NCBI GenBank assembly: GCA_032191485.1
Contig: JAVDOI010000016.1
Location: 14,311,736 to 14,375,735, forward strand
From: Leptoclinus maculatus
Lineage: Eukaryota; Chordata; Actinopteri; Perciformes; Stichaeidae
Length of the DNA: 64,000 nucleotides
Direction: 5' to 3'
The translations under genes and the position numbers were made by a program. The notes under the pieces were generated by a model. It was not told where the DNA came from and searched no databases. It was given only the letters and a program-made list of their open reading frames with translations. Every line of letters begins with the position of its first letter. Within the stretch, counting starts at the first letter, position 1. Of the stretch, positions 1 through 13,735 are shown piece after piece.

Positions 1-783
1 CACACATACAGCCACGTACATACAGACAGCCTTAAAGATGACACACAGACTTACGAAACACCTCCAGATATGTTAACCAAAATTAATTTGACATTTAAAT
101 CTCATTTAGTATTTTGGAGAAAATATAGAATATCTCTCAGAAGCCACACACAGATGATAAAACCAACTGTAGCCGGCACAGCTAGGTCTTTGTTTACATA
201 ACATGTATAGTCTTTAGACAATAATGTTACAATTACTAGGGATGTTCATAACTGGACGTTTAATCGTCAACCATCAATAAGAATTTAGACTCAATAGTGC
301 CATCGCTTTATATTTTTTTTTAAAAGCTGAGCAAAACTCTGAGGATTTCACTGAAATGAAAATTTGTCAAAGATTAATGATCTCCTAATAATGGCCGGCT
401 ATCGGTTAGAAAAAAAAGAGCAGTAACATTAGTAAAATGAGAGGTTACTTACACAGCATCCACCACTTATCTGGCTTACCTGCATGGCTCATGTTAGCTC
501 GCATCAATGTTACTTCAAGCTACTTTCTTGAAATACATTTGGTTTAATAATTGACCGGCTCAGTTAACCTTTACTGACATTTACACTGACATCTCATGGA
601 TATTTAGGAGCATAATGTGAGTCACATATCTTCTTTTGCAGTGCTCATGCTAAAGAAACAGGTGGATTAAGTGCAAAAGAAAATTTCCTCATTTAACCTT
701 TTAATGAGAGGACTTTTGAGAGCATAGTCTAGCCTCACCACATAACAACCGTCTTTCAAAATGGTAAACAGGAACAACCACGG

Positions 784-820
784 GTGCCAGCATCATATCA
801 TATCATATCATATCTGGCAC
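784..820. repeat. CATAT pentamer run inside a small inverted repeat
   Basis: About four copies of a 5-base ATATC unit (794-814) are flanked by a perfect 7-base inverted pair, GTGCCAG at 784-790 and CTGGCAC at 814-820. The run therefore sits in the loop of a potential small hairpin. No function is assigned. Confidence 0.7.
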
Positions 821-1984
821 CATCCATCTGGAACAGATGGCTTACCAGGCAGACTATATGAAATGTACCTAATGAGCCAGAGCATGATCTCATGCTAGCC
901 TACTTCCATTCTTAATCTCCCTATATCATGTGGTACACATGCGGGTGTAAGCCAGTGGTCTCGCCAGTATGTGTGCCCTAATTCGCCGGCTGCATACATA
1001 CAAATGCAGATGTGTGCTGCCGCAGGATGTGGGATATTCTCCGTTCTCTTAAACGCCTTTTCTAAGTGCAATGACTCTATCAAGGGAACAATGGGTATTC
1101 TGAGCCCGGCAATGTGACAAAAGGTTCACGCTGACACGCTTTCCTAAATTAGACTGTTCATGCACAGGAGGGAAGTGAGCCCTGCTCCTATTCTTCTCCT
1201 CTGCTCGAAGGTCATTGTGTAGACAGGAAAGGCTACGCAGACATATGACTTGACATGCTCACTAAAGTAGGTTAAGGGCGCTCTACTTGCGAATGTAAAA
1301 AAAAATGCAAAGGGTCGTGCATCAATGACTCTGTGGCATGTTTAAGCTAAATGATTCCTTTTATTGTGATGAAATCGATCCCTGAGGGGGTTTGGATACA
1401 TCGCGGTTCATTGTTACAGAGGGATATATTGTCACAGTCAGATGCTTACAATTACACTTGACAGGTTTAGACATTTAGTTGATGGTTCTATTCAATGATA
1501 AGCTAATAATTCCCAGATCACCAACAATGCCGGCAAGCTTAAGTGTGCGTAGTCATCTATCTCTGACAGCTGGAGAAAGAAACCCTCCCATCTCCACTTC
1601 ACCTTTTCACCTCCGAACACACAGGGACCTTCAGCATGTTAAACCAAGACCTAAGCTGATGTCATGATGAGATAGCCTGCATTATGTCAAACCCTGTTTC
1701 TTTTTACGATGCATGTTTTCCTCTTCACGTAAAACACAGGCAGCTCATGAAGACTCCATTGCAGCATGGAGCTGCAGATGTGAAAACAGCGAGCCCTTTA
1801 AAAAGGAGCAAAGTCCTGGCCTCCTCCAGTCCACCGCCTTCCCTGGCCCGAACTCCCACCGCACTAGTCTGCTTCCAGGAAACCAGCTGTTGGACTGGGG
1901 AGAAGGGAGGAGGTGATATTCTATATCAGGGCTGTGAATCACAGTTCCATGCTCTGTGTTTTTCCGATGGTGGTTTGGCTGCCC

Positions 1985-2036
1985 GGCTGGCTGGCTGGCT
2001 GAGCGGCTGGCTGAGCGGCTGGCTGAGCGGCTGGCA
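1985..2036. repeat. 12-bp minisatellite (GGCTGAGCGGCT) and GGCT run
   Basis: A GGCT tetramer run passes into three near-identical 12-base units that alternate GGCT and GAGC. Because 12 is divisible by 3, every frame stays open and gives artefactual repetitive peptides on both strands. I read it as simple tandem DNA, not coding sequence. Confidence 0.85.
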
Positions 2037-2106
2037 GGGCGCACGAGGAGGAATGTTTTGTGGAGCAGGCCCCAGCACCGAGGGGACTGGCTAGGAGACT
2101 GGGACA

Positions 2107-2108
<2 letters not shown>

Positions 2109-2140
<32 letters not shown>
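2109..2140 (+). repeat. Poly-G tract, about 32 nt
   Basis: An uninterrupted run of about 32 G on the plus strand. Lengths of such runs are error-prone in sequencing. It could form G-quadruplex structures. Confidence 0.9.
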
Positions 2141-2141
<1 letters not shown>

Positions 2142-3653
2142 TTGCTGGGTTATTACGTGGCCCCGGGGGTGCTTATTTAAACCAAAGTCTTGTCTGGACT
2201 ATTGCTTTCAAACACTGTTATTGTGCTGCAGCTGCATAAGACATAAAAAGGCAGAGCTGGAAATAGGGAGGAGGACGGAGAGAGGGAGTCCGAAATGGGA
2301 AAGAGAGAGTTATCATTGGAGGGGGCGAAGCGGAAAGAGAGAATGGAGAGAGGAGGTCTGGACAATGTCATCCCTCCTTCCCAGGAAACGGCACAAACAA
2401 TAAATGAAAGAGCCCAGTGGAGCAGAAGAGGGGACAGCACAGGGACAAGCCATAATTAGGCACTGGATGACAAACGATCTCATGTTAAGAGTTTAAAACT
2501 GGAACTAGAACAAACCCACATTGTGAAAGTATCTGCGAACTGTAAGTGCAGAATGTTGGAGGTGAAAACACTTGCAGGGTTGACAGAGCATGCATATTTA
2601 GGTGTGACACACATTTCGAATAGCATCCGCTTTGGAAAGATTTATCTTTCAGATGCAGAACAAAAAGCAACGGCTAGGCAATCATTTTTAATGGGAGGAG
2701 AAGGATCCGTTTAGTGATGGAAAGTCACACGTCATGGAAGAGTGGTGAGCCGCGAGCAACAGCGGGGCTCTGGGCCTCGGGTTTCGTGGAAAGTGAGAGG
2801 AAAACTCAGAGAGTCTGGCCCACGCTGTGGAATGGCGGAAATCCTGGTCTGATTGTGCGGCAGCTTTTGCTTGTGTTCGGACAGCTCCTAGGAAAGGAAT
2901 GTGTGGCCTACATTCCCTCTCGAAAGCCCCCCCGCCTCTGCTTCTCCAACACTCACTGTCAACACGGCAAAGTTAAAGAGGCTGCATACCAAAAACAACA
3001 AAGGACGGAAACATTCGAAGCACATGGTCCGGATTTAAAAAGGCATCTTCCGAGGGGGGGGGGGGGGCGTTCGACAGGGAGGCAGTATATAAAAAAAACA
3101 TACAGCCATGAGACAGTGTTTGCTCTGCAGGATTGAAAGCACTGCTATGCAGTCATTTAAGTCTGACACAGGAGGCAGGAAAGGGTTAAGTCTACTGCAG
3201 AGAGAGAAAAGGGAGAGGAGTGGTACGGGGAGACAGAGGGGGGTAGCGGTGGGAAAAGAGTGTGTGTGTGTGTGTGATGGGCAGTGTGTGGGGGGGGGGG
3301 GGTCTGCGCTACATTCAGATGAAATTAAATGAAGGCTAAAGTGCTGACTCATGGCGTTCAGGCCCTTTATTACCTGCTCCGTCACCCAGGCTTTATGGAG
3401 TGGGCTGCCAGAGGAAGGCAGCCCTCATTTACAGGAACCCTTTTGGACGCAATAACACTGCAGTCAGCCAGGCAGCCCCGAGGCTCACCTGCACTCTACA
3501 GAAAGTACTCTTCAGGACAAAACCCCCTTTAAAAAAAAAAAAAGAAAGAAAGAAAACACACGCACATCCCCCCCCACCACTCTCGTTTTTAGCTAAACAG
3601 GAGGAAGCCTGCTTTTGCTGCTAATGAGACATCAAGGGGAGCTGGGGAATCTG

Positions 3654-3676
3654 GACCGGCTTTGTACAAGCCGGTC
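3654..3676. repeat. Short perfect inverted repeat
   Basis: GACCGGCTT and AAGCCGGTC form perfect 9-base arms around a 5-base spacer (TGTAC). A third related GCCGGTCC lies just to the right. No known element was recognised. Confidence 0.7.
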
Positions 3677-3697
3677 TGGTAGGCCGGTCCGTCACGC

Positions 3698-3701
<4 letters not shown>

Positions 3702-3737
<36 letters not shown>
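3702..3737. repeat. (TG)n microsatellite
   Basis: About 18 TG dinucleotide units without interruption. Confidence 0.95.
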
Positions 3738-3739
<2 letters not shown>

Positions 3740-4637
3740 TAAAGAGCATTAGTTTGATTTTCTGTACTTCCTTGTGATGGAGTAGTACTGTGGTTTACAC
3801 CACAAGCAATGTGACAAATAACATGCCAAAAGTGCATTAATCTTGTACATCTAGAAAGAAATGTTGTGTTTGAATAAAAGGAGTTGGCTGCAGCTGAACT
3901 CGTGTGTGTCAGCGTCCCGTCTGACAGATGTGTACGCCATCACGGCAGCATCATTTGCATCGCAGCTAGCGCACACCGAGCGAGGTGGCAGAGTTGTTAG
4001 TGGTGTGAAAACAGAGGTGGGATGGTGACACAAAACACATTTTGGGAAGCGGGCATGTTTTCTTTCAACGCCGCTGAAAACTTCAGTGTCTTAAGTGTTA
4101 GATTTCCTGTTAGAATGTGATATTCCTGGATCGAGATTGTCGCGTCTAGTCCACGTGCGCACGCTTGCAGTCGCACTGGATCACCGATGTTGACACTAGA
4201 TAAACAAGACACAATATAAGTGGTTATACAACGTGCGTGATGTATGGCTGCGGCCACAGCCCGGAGCACTCGCTGGCTGTGGAAGGCACTTATTGCTGCT
4301 GATCAGACGAAATGGACTCCAGCACTGTGTCAGGCTCCAGTTTGTCTCAAATGGTCTGGGCAATCAGAGCATACAGCCAATAAATGGATGCATTCTCTCT
4401 GCCCTGGCTCCGATTCTCCATCTCCCTCATTACTCTCATTACTCTGCAGCTTGTGGGTTATCTAATGCTCTCCCCATGGCTTACGGTTTGGCTGGGGATT
4501 AGACTCATTTTTCCAAGGGCATTTTATAAACAACCCCGTGTGCCTCCCGGTTCCCGTCGGCTGAGCTGATGTAGCAGCAGAAATTTACGACCTCAGAGGC
4601 CTCGTGGCCTCACTCCCATTGCAATACATTATTCAAA

Positions 4638-4642
<5 letters not shown>

Positions 4643-4679
<37 letters not shown>
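4643..4679. repeat. (TC)n/(AC)n compound microsatellite
   Basis: About 14 TC units followed directly by four to five AC units. Confidence 0.95.
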
Positions 4680-4930
4680 GAGAGCGGAGGGCAATTATTT
4701 GAATATCCGCAGGAGTGCAGCTAGAGTGCCGCGGCTCATCTTCAACAGCAAAGACGGCGAAATTGCCTCACTCCAGTGGATCAAGGTTGGAGGCAATGAA
4801 ACACTATAATTTATGACACAGTTTGATGTCTCAGTGAAGTCATTGATTCCCTCCTGTCAGACCTTGGCAAGGACGGTTCCAGAATTCATAGAATGTAATT
4901 CCAATTCTGCCTCAATGAGGAAATCTTTTT
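4680..4930. promoter_or_regulatory. Candidate conserved non-coding block
   Basis: A complex, non-repetitive stretch between simple repeats. It contains AT-rich homeodomain-like cores (AATTATTTGAAT, CTATAATTTATGA) interleaved with GC-rich segments, and no open frame of note. This texture is typical of vertebrate enhancers kept by selection. The call is inference only, since no cross-species comparison could be made. Confidence 0.25.
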
Positions 4931-7790
4931 TTTTTTTTTACAGGACTAATTGGACACTTGGCTGGCTGCACATGCTGTAAAATGGATTTTTTTTTTTTTC
5001 CCATAATCAACAGAAACAGCCCTCAGAAATTCAACATCATGCCCCTGCCCTGCAAATTATTTCCAAGGCATCTGCTACGGAGAGTAGCGAATGAAAAAGT
5101 CTGCGCTCAAGACTAAATTTGTGCACCGCCTGAGGAAAAGAAGCGGAGTGATATCATGTGTGCGGTACGTTATTGAAGCTGCCCCACTTTCAGCTGTGAA
5201 CAGATGCAGTGTCCTCATTTCTTGTACAGCACAGCCCTTCTCTGTCACACACCTACACCATGATGTAAGTGTTGTTCACACCACCACAACACATGCGTTT
5301 GTACCATTCACAGATCCCATTACAGCACCAGAGACAGACTATAAGTCACACTGCACGAAGACTCGATAATACTGTACAATTATGAACAAAGAGGAAGGAG
5401 GTGCTTTGCTTTTGGACATTTTGGCCTCACCCTCCCAAACTTAATTTGATGAATTTCTGCTCATTAATATTCAGCTCTTTCAGACTCTGTTTTACACCTC
5501 CTTTTCTCTATGTTTTGCTTTTTCCATACTCAGCATCCTTTTTGATGTTCCTGACCAAACTTTAAACTGCATTAATTGTTGAAGTGATAACATTGACATA
5601 TTATCACACACACCCAGCAGACATTAGCCACATCAGACGCTTGACAGATTTAAATCCAAACAATTTCTTTAGCTCCATTTTGGTCTCCTCCCCAAAAGCA
5701 GCTACCTGTTGCACCAAAAAAACAAAGACGTTGAGAGTGAACCACAACAGTAAAAGGTACAAGCCATAAAAAAAACTAAATAATGACCTGCACGACGCTA
5801 AAATGCTCCTTGGAGCTGAGGGGGAACTGCAGAGTCGGGTTACAATAGTCTGTGGGTTCTTCACTGAAAACAACAACTTCCACATCACTCATAGCCATTT
5901 GATTTCGGAACATATTGATTAGTGCAGCTTTAAAAACAGTTATGTAGACGCAAATGAAGTGACAAACAGATTCTGCAATAGACCAGAACTCTTGTCTTTT
6001 ATCTCGCTAGTGCATGGAAACGTGCTCCTGTGTGAACAAATCTTGTGAAAACGGATTTGTCACTCGGTCCTGACACCGTGTCTAATTGCTTCTTTGTTCT
6101 GCCCTTTTCCTACCACACCTGTCAGAAGTATCAGTACACATTAGGTTCAAAGGTCAAGTTTAGCACAGGAAGTGATACACTGTCCCCCGCTGTTGGGTCT
6201 CTTTTCATTGAGCTCTTTAAATTGTGTGTCTTTGTGTGCGTTGGAGGCCGGGATAACGTTTCCAGTAGCATATCTACCTCAGAAGAGCTCTCGTGGTTGT
6301 ATCCAGTTCCCGTCACTGATACCATGAAAGCAATCGCGGAGATAACAAAACCTCATTCAAACACTAAAAGCAGGACAAGGACAGGTAGGAGCCTGTTCAC
6401 CATCTTTTACCGCAAGCTCAGTTTTTAAAAACCCCTTTTGGTGTAAAACTGATGAAAAACCGCTGTGATGCAACTGCGTCTTAATTCATGACAGTACACA
6501 GTGGGAGGGTTTAGCTGCGAATGCCTGCAGCTTCGTAAATAAATCATCTAAACTCACTGAAGAGAAAAGCTCCAACAATGAAAGATTTTCCTCCCCCCTG
6601 ACGGGTGAGTCACCATTCAAAAAGGAAAAAAAAAAGAGGCCCAGATTCTCTGCCGTCAAGCATCCAGGCTCCAATCTCACTAGTGTGAAAAGCTATCTGA
6701 CAATAGAGCTAATTGATGAGGATTATCCAGCAGAAAAAAGGAGGAAGCCTCGTGATGTGACTCACCGCGGCCATCTGTGCGAGTCTACTGTATTTTCACA
6801 AGCAAGCCTTCGAGAGCAGAACGACTTCCTCTTTGGCACAAAGCCCCAAACGAACATCAGCCTAACCCCGACCGGCTCTGCCCGGATAATACTTTCACTT
6901 GCACCTGTGCTTTAAAAAACGTCTAGTTGCTGCTGAGGGAAGACAAGCACGCCCACATGAGTGCTATCTATTGAGGGAAATGTGAGTCATAACGAACATC
7001 AAAACACTTCCATCTAAATGCCGAGACCTGAAGTCACACATTCTCTCACTCACACACACACACACGCGGCAAAATTCCCAATGAGTCGACTGGCTAATGA
7101 CATTTCTCCGTTACCAGCTAATCCAGACACAAAGGCACGACAGAGGGCTCTCGGGAACCTTTTTTTTTTTTTTTTTTTAATTATTAGAAAGTGTCTCGGC
7201 CTCACAATTAAAACTTCACAAGTTTACAATCATCTCAGAGCGCCGAGAAACCAGACATCTTAAATATCAGTGACATATCAGTCAAGCGGGCAGAGCCGAG
7301 TCCGGCCTTCCACTAGACACCGTTAATGAAAGTCGGATTGAACATGGAGTGTGTGGTCAGGACTCTTTGTCTCGGTGATTAATGCTCTTACATGCTTTTG
7401 TTTTCATGCTCTCTCTCTCTCTCTCTCTTTTTCCTTTCGTTCTTTCTCGGGGCTGTACATTCGATCTCCATCATGACGCGTTACCACAAAACTGGTAGCG
7501 TCTCTGTCACTGCGGTGAGATCCTTTGTGAAACTGAGACTCATCACTCTCACAAGCCAAACATAAGATCATTGGACCATTCTAGTTGTGTCTGAGCAGCT
7601 GCTAACTATGCCCCGAATCAGGGCGAGACGTGTAGCAACACAGCTGGCGCTCCCTCGCAAAAGGGGAAAGTACGGTGATTTTTCAGATCCAGTCAAAGCG
7701 AAAATGCCCTTTAACTTCAAAGTTACCTTACAGGAAGATCAAATTGAAACAGTGGAGGAGGACTGGTGTCTGAACACTTATAAACCAAAA

Positions 7791-7815
7791 CACACACACA
7801 CACACACACACACAC
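7791..7815. repeat. (CA)n microsatellite
   Basis: About 12 CA units. Confidence 0.95.
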
Positions 7816-8929
7816 TTGAATCTAACGTGTCAGTGTGAATAAGGGAGAGTGATGAAATAAGACGCATGAAGCTGCTCTGGCCTTCCCCGCAGACGCACAC
7901 ACACATACCTCCCCTCCCCCCCAGCTGGTTCCCTTCTGACTCACGGGGGATTACTTGTCTGATCACTTTGATCTGCTCGCCGGTGCCAAAGCTATTTTCT
8001 CCGCCCAGCGAGCAGTGTGCAGGCGGCTTTAGCCCACAAGCAGAAGACATACATTCAGGTTAGAGTTTCATCTGCCCACCGACACTCAGAGTGCACCTCC
8101 TAAACCCATGCTACGCAGCTTACAGCTAACAGGAGGCGGAGTCGAGTCAGAGCCAGTTTCAGTTACAGGATGGCCAAAAAAAAAAAAAAAAAAAACGGTA
8201 TCTGGTTATTGGAGGATGTTGCACAACGGCGATGAATAACAGTCACTTCTAACCACAAACAGTTTGCTCCTGATGCAATAGGATCTCCCACACATGTTAA
8301 GGACTCCGATATGAAAAAGAAGGTCAAAAAGCTGACACACGGAGAGTTGCAGGGGAAATAATGCCACTGCCAAATGATTGTAGAGCAAGTGACATGAATG
8401 CAAAGGAGGGGATGGAAAGTATTCTGACACTTTGACATTTATCTGTTTGAAGAAGTAAATAAAAGAGGGTGGTAACAGGTCTCTTGTTACCCTAAAGTGT
8501 TTTCATGAGGCAACACGAGGGATGTGAATCACACCTCCCCTGGTTCACGGCCTGCTTTGGCGCCAGGTAAACCACTTCAGCTGGGGAAAAAAAGGAGTGG
8601 AGGTGAGCTGTGGTTACGTGACTCAGTTTCTGGGAGAAATAATTGTCTTCCGCTGTTCTCTTTCTCCATCATTTTTCTCTGCAAAACCCACTACCGCCAC
8701 CCACCCGCTCATCCTACCCATCCTCCCTCTCGGAGACTCGGAGGAGCCAGAGCTATCAGCGGGTGTCATTTCATGAGAGCCATCATCAAAAGGCTGCTGC
8801 TGCCTGGTTTCCATGGAAACAGCCCCACTTCAGGGGGGGGGGAGGTGGATCGGAGGGGGCGTGTGTTAGGATGCTGCGGGTTGCCATGGAGACTGGAGCG
8901 CCGGCTTACATAAGTATTCACCGTGTGCG

Positions 8930-9115
8930 TCGGTTGCACCAAGGCACATTCCACCGTATAATTAATGCTCAGAGTGTTTGCTCGCTGCTGTCGAAAATTA
9001 CAACAATGTCATTTCAAGTGGCAGGCGGCGGCGCTCGTCGGCGCCGCCGCCGCATTCAAGGTCAGGCTAATTTCCCCGCCAATTAAGCTCTGCTTGTGCA
9101 CGGAACAGCTGTCAA
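8930..9115. promoter_or_regulatory. Candidate conserved non-coding block with GC-rich core
   Basis: An AT-rich start (GTATAATTAATGCTC) leads into a CpG-dense palindromic core around 9027-9055 (GGCGGCGGCGCTCG followed by GGCGCCGCCGCCGC), then AT-rich homeodomain-like sequence (CCAATTAAGCTC). No gene signature is seen. The mixture of conserved-looking transcription-factor cores suggests an enhancer or a small CpG island. This is inference only. Confidence 0.25.
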
Positions 9116-10529
9116 CTGCCATCTCCCAAGGTGACACATCAAATTACTGTTTTTTTACAAACCAAAAACCACTCACAAAGACTTTACCCACAGTCCCAGA
9201 TGTGTTTCATGTTAGCTTTAAAAGACTACCAAAAACTCCACTGAAGACACCCTCCACCCTCGTGTGTTCATGCGTACAGAAATAAGATGTGTTCCCTGAA
9301 ATGTAATGTGAGAGCATGAGCCATGAAAAGGGCTCTCGGACAGGAAGGGAAATAGGAAGTTACGGTTGAAGTCAATGTGTTTTATTGGCCCTGAGCTATT
9401 CTGCCAATAACTAATGGATCCTCTCTGAAGACAAACACTGCAGGCAAATTGCCTTGAGTGCATGGACTCCAAATGGAAGCAGACAAATGATGCCCGTCTC
9501 ATCTGAACTGGGCATGATGCATTTTCTCGATCTCAGATTTATGCGCTCATCACATCGTACTGTATATTCCACCGTCTCCACTGAGCTGCAGCCTTTTTAG
9601 GTCCTGATTGCAATTAGGTTCTGTATGCGTGCTTCACTTTCATCTCTGCTGTGCACAGCTAACCAGTGTTCTGCTGCAGCTGTCGTGACAGACCAACCAA
9701 ACAGGAGCCTTATTTGAGCGGTAAGGGATCACAACATGAATAAAGATTAAGCCTTTAATTGGTCTCAAATGAATATTTAGGATTTGAAATGTAATGATGA
9801 AGGTTTCTTTAGTAACTAGGGTCACATGAAATTAAAGAGCACATATTTAGAATAGTTTCACTTTCGTATAGCTGTTACCATGGTGACATACCGTACTCGG
9901 AAAGATAATGAATAGTAATTAAAGCTCTTAGCACTACATCTCACCTTTTACCCACTTCCTCTGACTCACATAACCGTGGTCACATGTGCAGACACGTCAC
10001 CGAACACAGCCGAGCATTTGCAAATACATGGAGGCAGCATCAATGTGACTACATGCAAGACTGGTGTAAAATCTGCGGGGTTTTTAATACCTTACACCCT
10101 GCTTATGCTCATGATTTGGCCCTAAAGAAGCTGCGTGCACAGCCTGTTAAACATTTACATCCTGGCTGTAACCGAAACCATGTGCTGTACGCAGCGTACC
10201 ATGTGGTGCCTTCTCGACTGCTTCTGAGGCTGTTGGAAAGCGGGGGGGGGTGGGGGGGGGAGTTAGGAAACCGCGACATGACAAATGTTGTATTACTAAC
10301 ACTGTCACACCAGCCAGTGCCAGGCGGGGAAGACTCGGTTAATGTGGGGTAGTTGACACATTGTACGGACTTCCTTTTTGTGCTTTAACTGGAGACTACG
10401 ATTCATATATTTATGTATTTGTGCCGGTCTGCCACAATATCAACATTGACTGCCACATATTGATTTTTTTTTACTACGAGTGCAGTGCCCTTTACTCTTT
10501 GCTTGTTGAGCAAAAGTGAACTGCAGTCA

Positions 10530-11135
10530 GGGATGTCACAAGAACAGATACTTCAGTACTACATAGATACCATCAGGGCCTGAGACTAACGGCGTCCGGT
10601 CGTCACAGGGAAGATAGAAAATGTGTTTGGGATGCAGTAAACTCACTGCAGATGTGTCTGTGGCATGAAGCCCATTTTTTGCTACATTGGGAACAACACA
10701 TCTGTGTTGAAATCGGAAGGACGAGAGCTAATTAATAGCTGTTAGCAGCCAATAAGCACAGTCCTGCATGGAGCCAATAGCTAACTTCAACAGGAGGTGC
10801 GTTCAGGCTCTATTCAGTCAAAATGAGTATCATTGCATATCATGATGTGTTCAAATGTAATCTTGTAAAATGTTGTTTTTGCTAAGAAACTGTATAAATA
10901 CAGTTGTTTGAAGACGTTTAACACCAATATAAAATAGATATTAGAGAGGGAAGTATAGCCTATTTAACTTCCTAACAAAATCTAGTATGCAAACGGAAAT
11001 GAAGGCGTTCATGTTGAAGTACATGGTATTTATTGTTTCACTTTTGGCATTTTCACCAATGGTATTGAATTCGACAATTGTGGAAATCCCCTGGTATCAG
11101 TATCGACTACTAAATTGATGGCCACAGCGCGTCTA
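10530..11135. mobile_element. Probable dispersed fish repeat (non-autonomous)
   Basis: The segment starts with GATGTCACAAGAACAGATAC and ends near GGTATCAGTATCGACTAC, with AT-rich internal sequence. These end sequences resemble, from memory, an abundant interspersed repeat of percomorph genomes whose ends carry variants of a GGTATCGATAC motif in opposite orientation. No open frame for a transposase is present. The boundaries are approximate and the family is not assigned. Confidence 0.4.
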
Positions 11136-11865
11136 CCACCAGTAATAGAATCTAATTCTGTGGGAAACACTGTGAAAACTAGGCGGTGTTTCTGTTAGCT
11201 CAATGTAAATAACAAGACATATCAACCTTTTGACTGTGACTGTTCTCATGCAGATTATTATGAGGTTGATAGTTGAAGACTATCAAGTGCTGAAGGTTGT
11301 TTGTGTGTCTTATTATAACTTCCAGCTGGCATTTTTCATCATAACCATATTCAGGATGTTCAGTGGATTGAGTTAAAAGATATTTTGGACAGCTAAAACC
11401 TCCGCCCTAACGAATAATCTGGTCGCACTCATTCAATATTAAAAAGAGAAGGCTGTTGTTTTTGTGGCATCAGCATAACACAGTAAAACGTGTAGCCAGC
11501 TCAGAGAAAAGCTTGAACCTAGGCGACTTGAATAACTATCGCATGCCACTGTAACAGCGGGGACAGATGGCAGGAGGGGAATGCCGTCTTGACTACGGCA
11601 ACCCGGAGTGTGACGGCGACATGCTCTACTAGGTGAGAAGAATGCGTTGTGACACTCCTCCAGGGCACCTTGTGAACAGCGCGACAGTGGCATGAAAGCC
11701 TCAACATGCCAGTTTTCACAGTGCAGCCCTCTCCGCGCGGGCCTGCCAAGACTAACGACACAGTTCAGTTCAACTTCCACACCACGGGAGAAACTTGCAC
11801 TGACGCCACTGGAAGTGTCGCTGCGACGTTTCACCATCGTGGATGAGGATTCGGTTTTTTTCGCC

Positions 11866-11908
11866 CCGTCTTTTGCTCACAGAATATGCTTCTGTGAGCA
11901 GCGGGACG
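11866..11908. repeat. Imperfect hairpin, 10-bp perfect inner arms
   Basis: GCTCACAGAA (11875-11884) and TTCTGTGAGC (11890-11899) pair perfectly across a 5-base loop. Outer CCGTC and GACGG segments can extend the stem past an internal bulge. A hairpin of roughly 45 nt is small for a miRNA precursor, so its status is open. Confidence 0.5.
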
Positions 11909-13560
11909 GCAGAAAAGCTCATTAAGTTGCCCGAGGTTGTTGTTGTCACTGAGGGCTGTAAATGGTTTTTATAATTTAATCAACTCCACCTTGGCTGCAG
12001 TGAGTCAACACTCTGCCCTCCACGAACTGTGTCAGAGCAGCTGTTGCACCAGATCATATTCCCGATGTTACGCAACGACCGCAGCGATAATGTGACTAGC
12101 ACACAATGGCATTTTTATGTTGTGCACCAACAAAACAAAGATGACTGTGTTGGGTTGGCCCAAAAACCACCCGCCTAGCCCAGTTCCACGAAGTGTGCTC
12201 AGTCACTGGTAGCTTTCCAAGACCGGCCCTCTGGAGTTCAAGGCTGCTTGTTTTGGCAGAGACACAGTATTTTGGCAGATGCTGACAAACCGGCTCACCT
12301 GTAATCAAACCAGACGGGCCCACACCCTTCTTTCATGTCTCTATCTCGCTGTCTCTTAGTTACATAAGTGCACTATTAGCACAAACAATTTCCAGCTTTA
12401 GCCAATCATCAGTCGTTTTTTTAAGTAGGGAAACAAAAGGATCATCAGTGCCATTCACAAAATAATGAAGCTAGTAATTTCCTTGTCTTTCCTTCTAGGG
12501 GAGTGGCTCATAATATAGGCTGCGTTCTCTCCTGATGAATTATTACCATTCATTCTGACGCCCTGCAGGCAGCTTTCACATCACAGAGGCCCATATTTCT
12601 TGGCAGCAAACATCTGAACCTCTGTCATGCCTACTCTGCACCCTTACTGATACCCTGTAACCACCTCCAGTCATAATCAAAATGTCAGACTGGTGCAGGG
12701 AGGGTGAATAATTAATGCTGTGTTTTTTTTGGGGTTTGCTTATTTCACTAAGCATAAAAAATAAGTTTCTTGCCCTCAGCGCCTGCGGCAGAATACTTGC
12801 CTGGCACTGTGTTCGGCTTCTAAAAGGATGATGCCTTGCTCAGAGCTTTTTTTTGCCAAACCATATCATAAGATTCGACACGGGAAAAACAAACTTGTGC
12901 AGAAATAAAACTCCGGATGAACTCCTATTGGCTGCGAACGAGAGAGAGACATCAAAGCAATTCTCCCGACGAGCGGAAACCGCTAATAACTGTGAGGCTA
13001 AATCATGTCATTAGCATGAGAGCAGACATTTTGTTGTCGGGGGGGAAAACACACAGTTTAGTAGGTAGAGGTGGCTGTGGGGCTGAAGGGTGTTGTTGGC
13101 AGAGTCTTCCGTGCCGTGACACGTTTATCCGGACCACCAGACAGCAGATACCGGCTCAGAGCTGAGAAGAGCGGGGGTGCCCTGTTGTTTCCATGCTGCC
13201 AGGAAACTCTGGAGTGCCTTGTGCTCCGTCCCTGTCACAGTGTCCTTGCGGTCTATCTGCTTCCACTTTGGAACAAAAAAACACTATTCACACACACACC
13301 AATCTCAGAGTGGCAAGATAAGAAGGGACATTAGCCATGATGTCATCCTCCACGATGATGGAAAAGTACCAATTTACTGTTCGCTAAGCCCTGTTGCCGT
13401 TAGTTACTGTTGCTATGTCAAGCTTTCCATTTGCACACGGTACAAATGCACTTTACATTGGCAACGTGACAAACGAAATTCTAAGCAATTTAATGGGTCT
13501 TTGATGTCAGACAGAGGTAGACCAAAGCAGGTTTTATACAAACAACTTCCCACTCAACAC

Positions 13561-13598
13561 TTCCTTCCTTCCTTCCTTCCTTCCATCCTTCCTTCCTT
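13561..13598. repeat. (TTCC)n microsatellite
   Basis: About nine TTCC units with one CATCC interruption. It abuts the left copy of a 23-nt direct repeat (13595-13617). Confidence 0.9.
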
Positions 13599-13617
13599 GG
13601 GTCCTCAGCAATACACC
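13595..13617. repeat. Left copy of a 23-nt direct repeat
   Basis: This 23-nt word starts CCTTGGGTCC and ends GCAATACACC. It recurs at 15209-15231 with a single T/C difference. The two copies bracket 1.6 kb that contains the long palindrome. Confidence 0.7.
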
Positions 13618-13735
13618 TGCCATGACATAGTTGTGTCAGACACAGAGCCATACACTCTTGTTCATGAGAAGAAACAGGGCAGACTTCACCGTTAATGTAG
13701 GCAGCTGCCTGTGGCCCCTAAGGGCCCCAAACAGC

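Noticed and set aside
1985..2036. Possible CRISPR-like or coding repeat array
   Set aside because: Short 12-bp head-to-tail units without spacers in a vertebrate context; an ordinary minisatellite.
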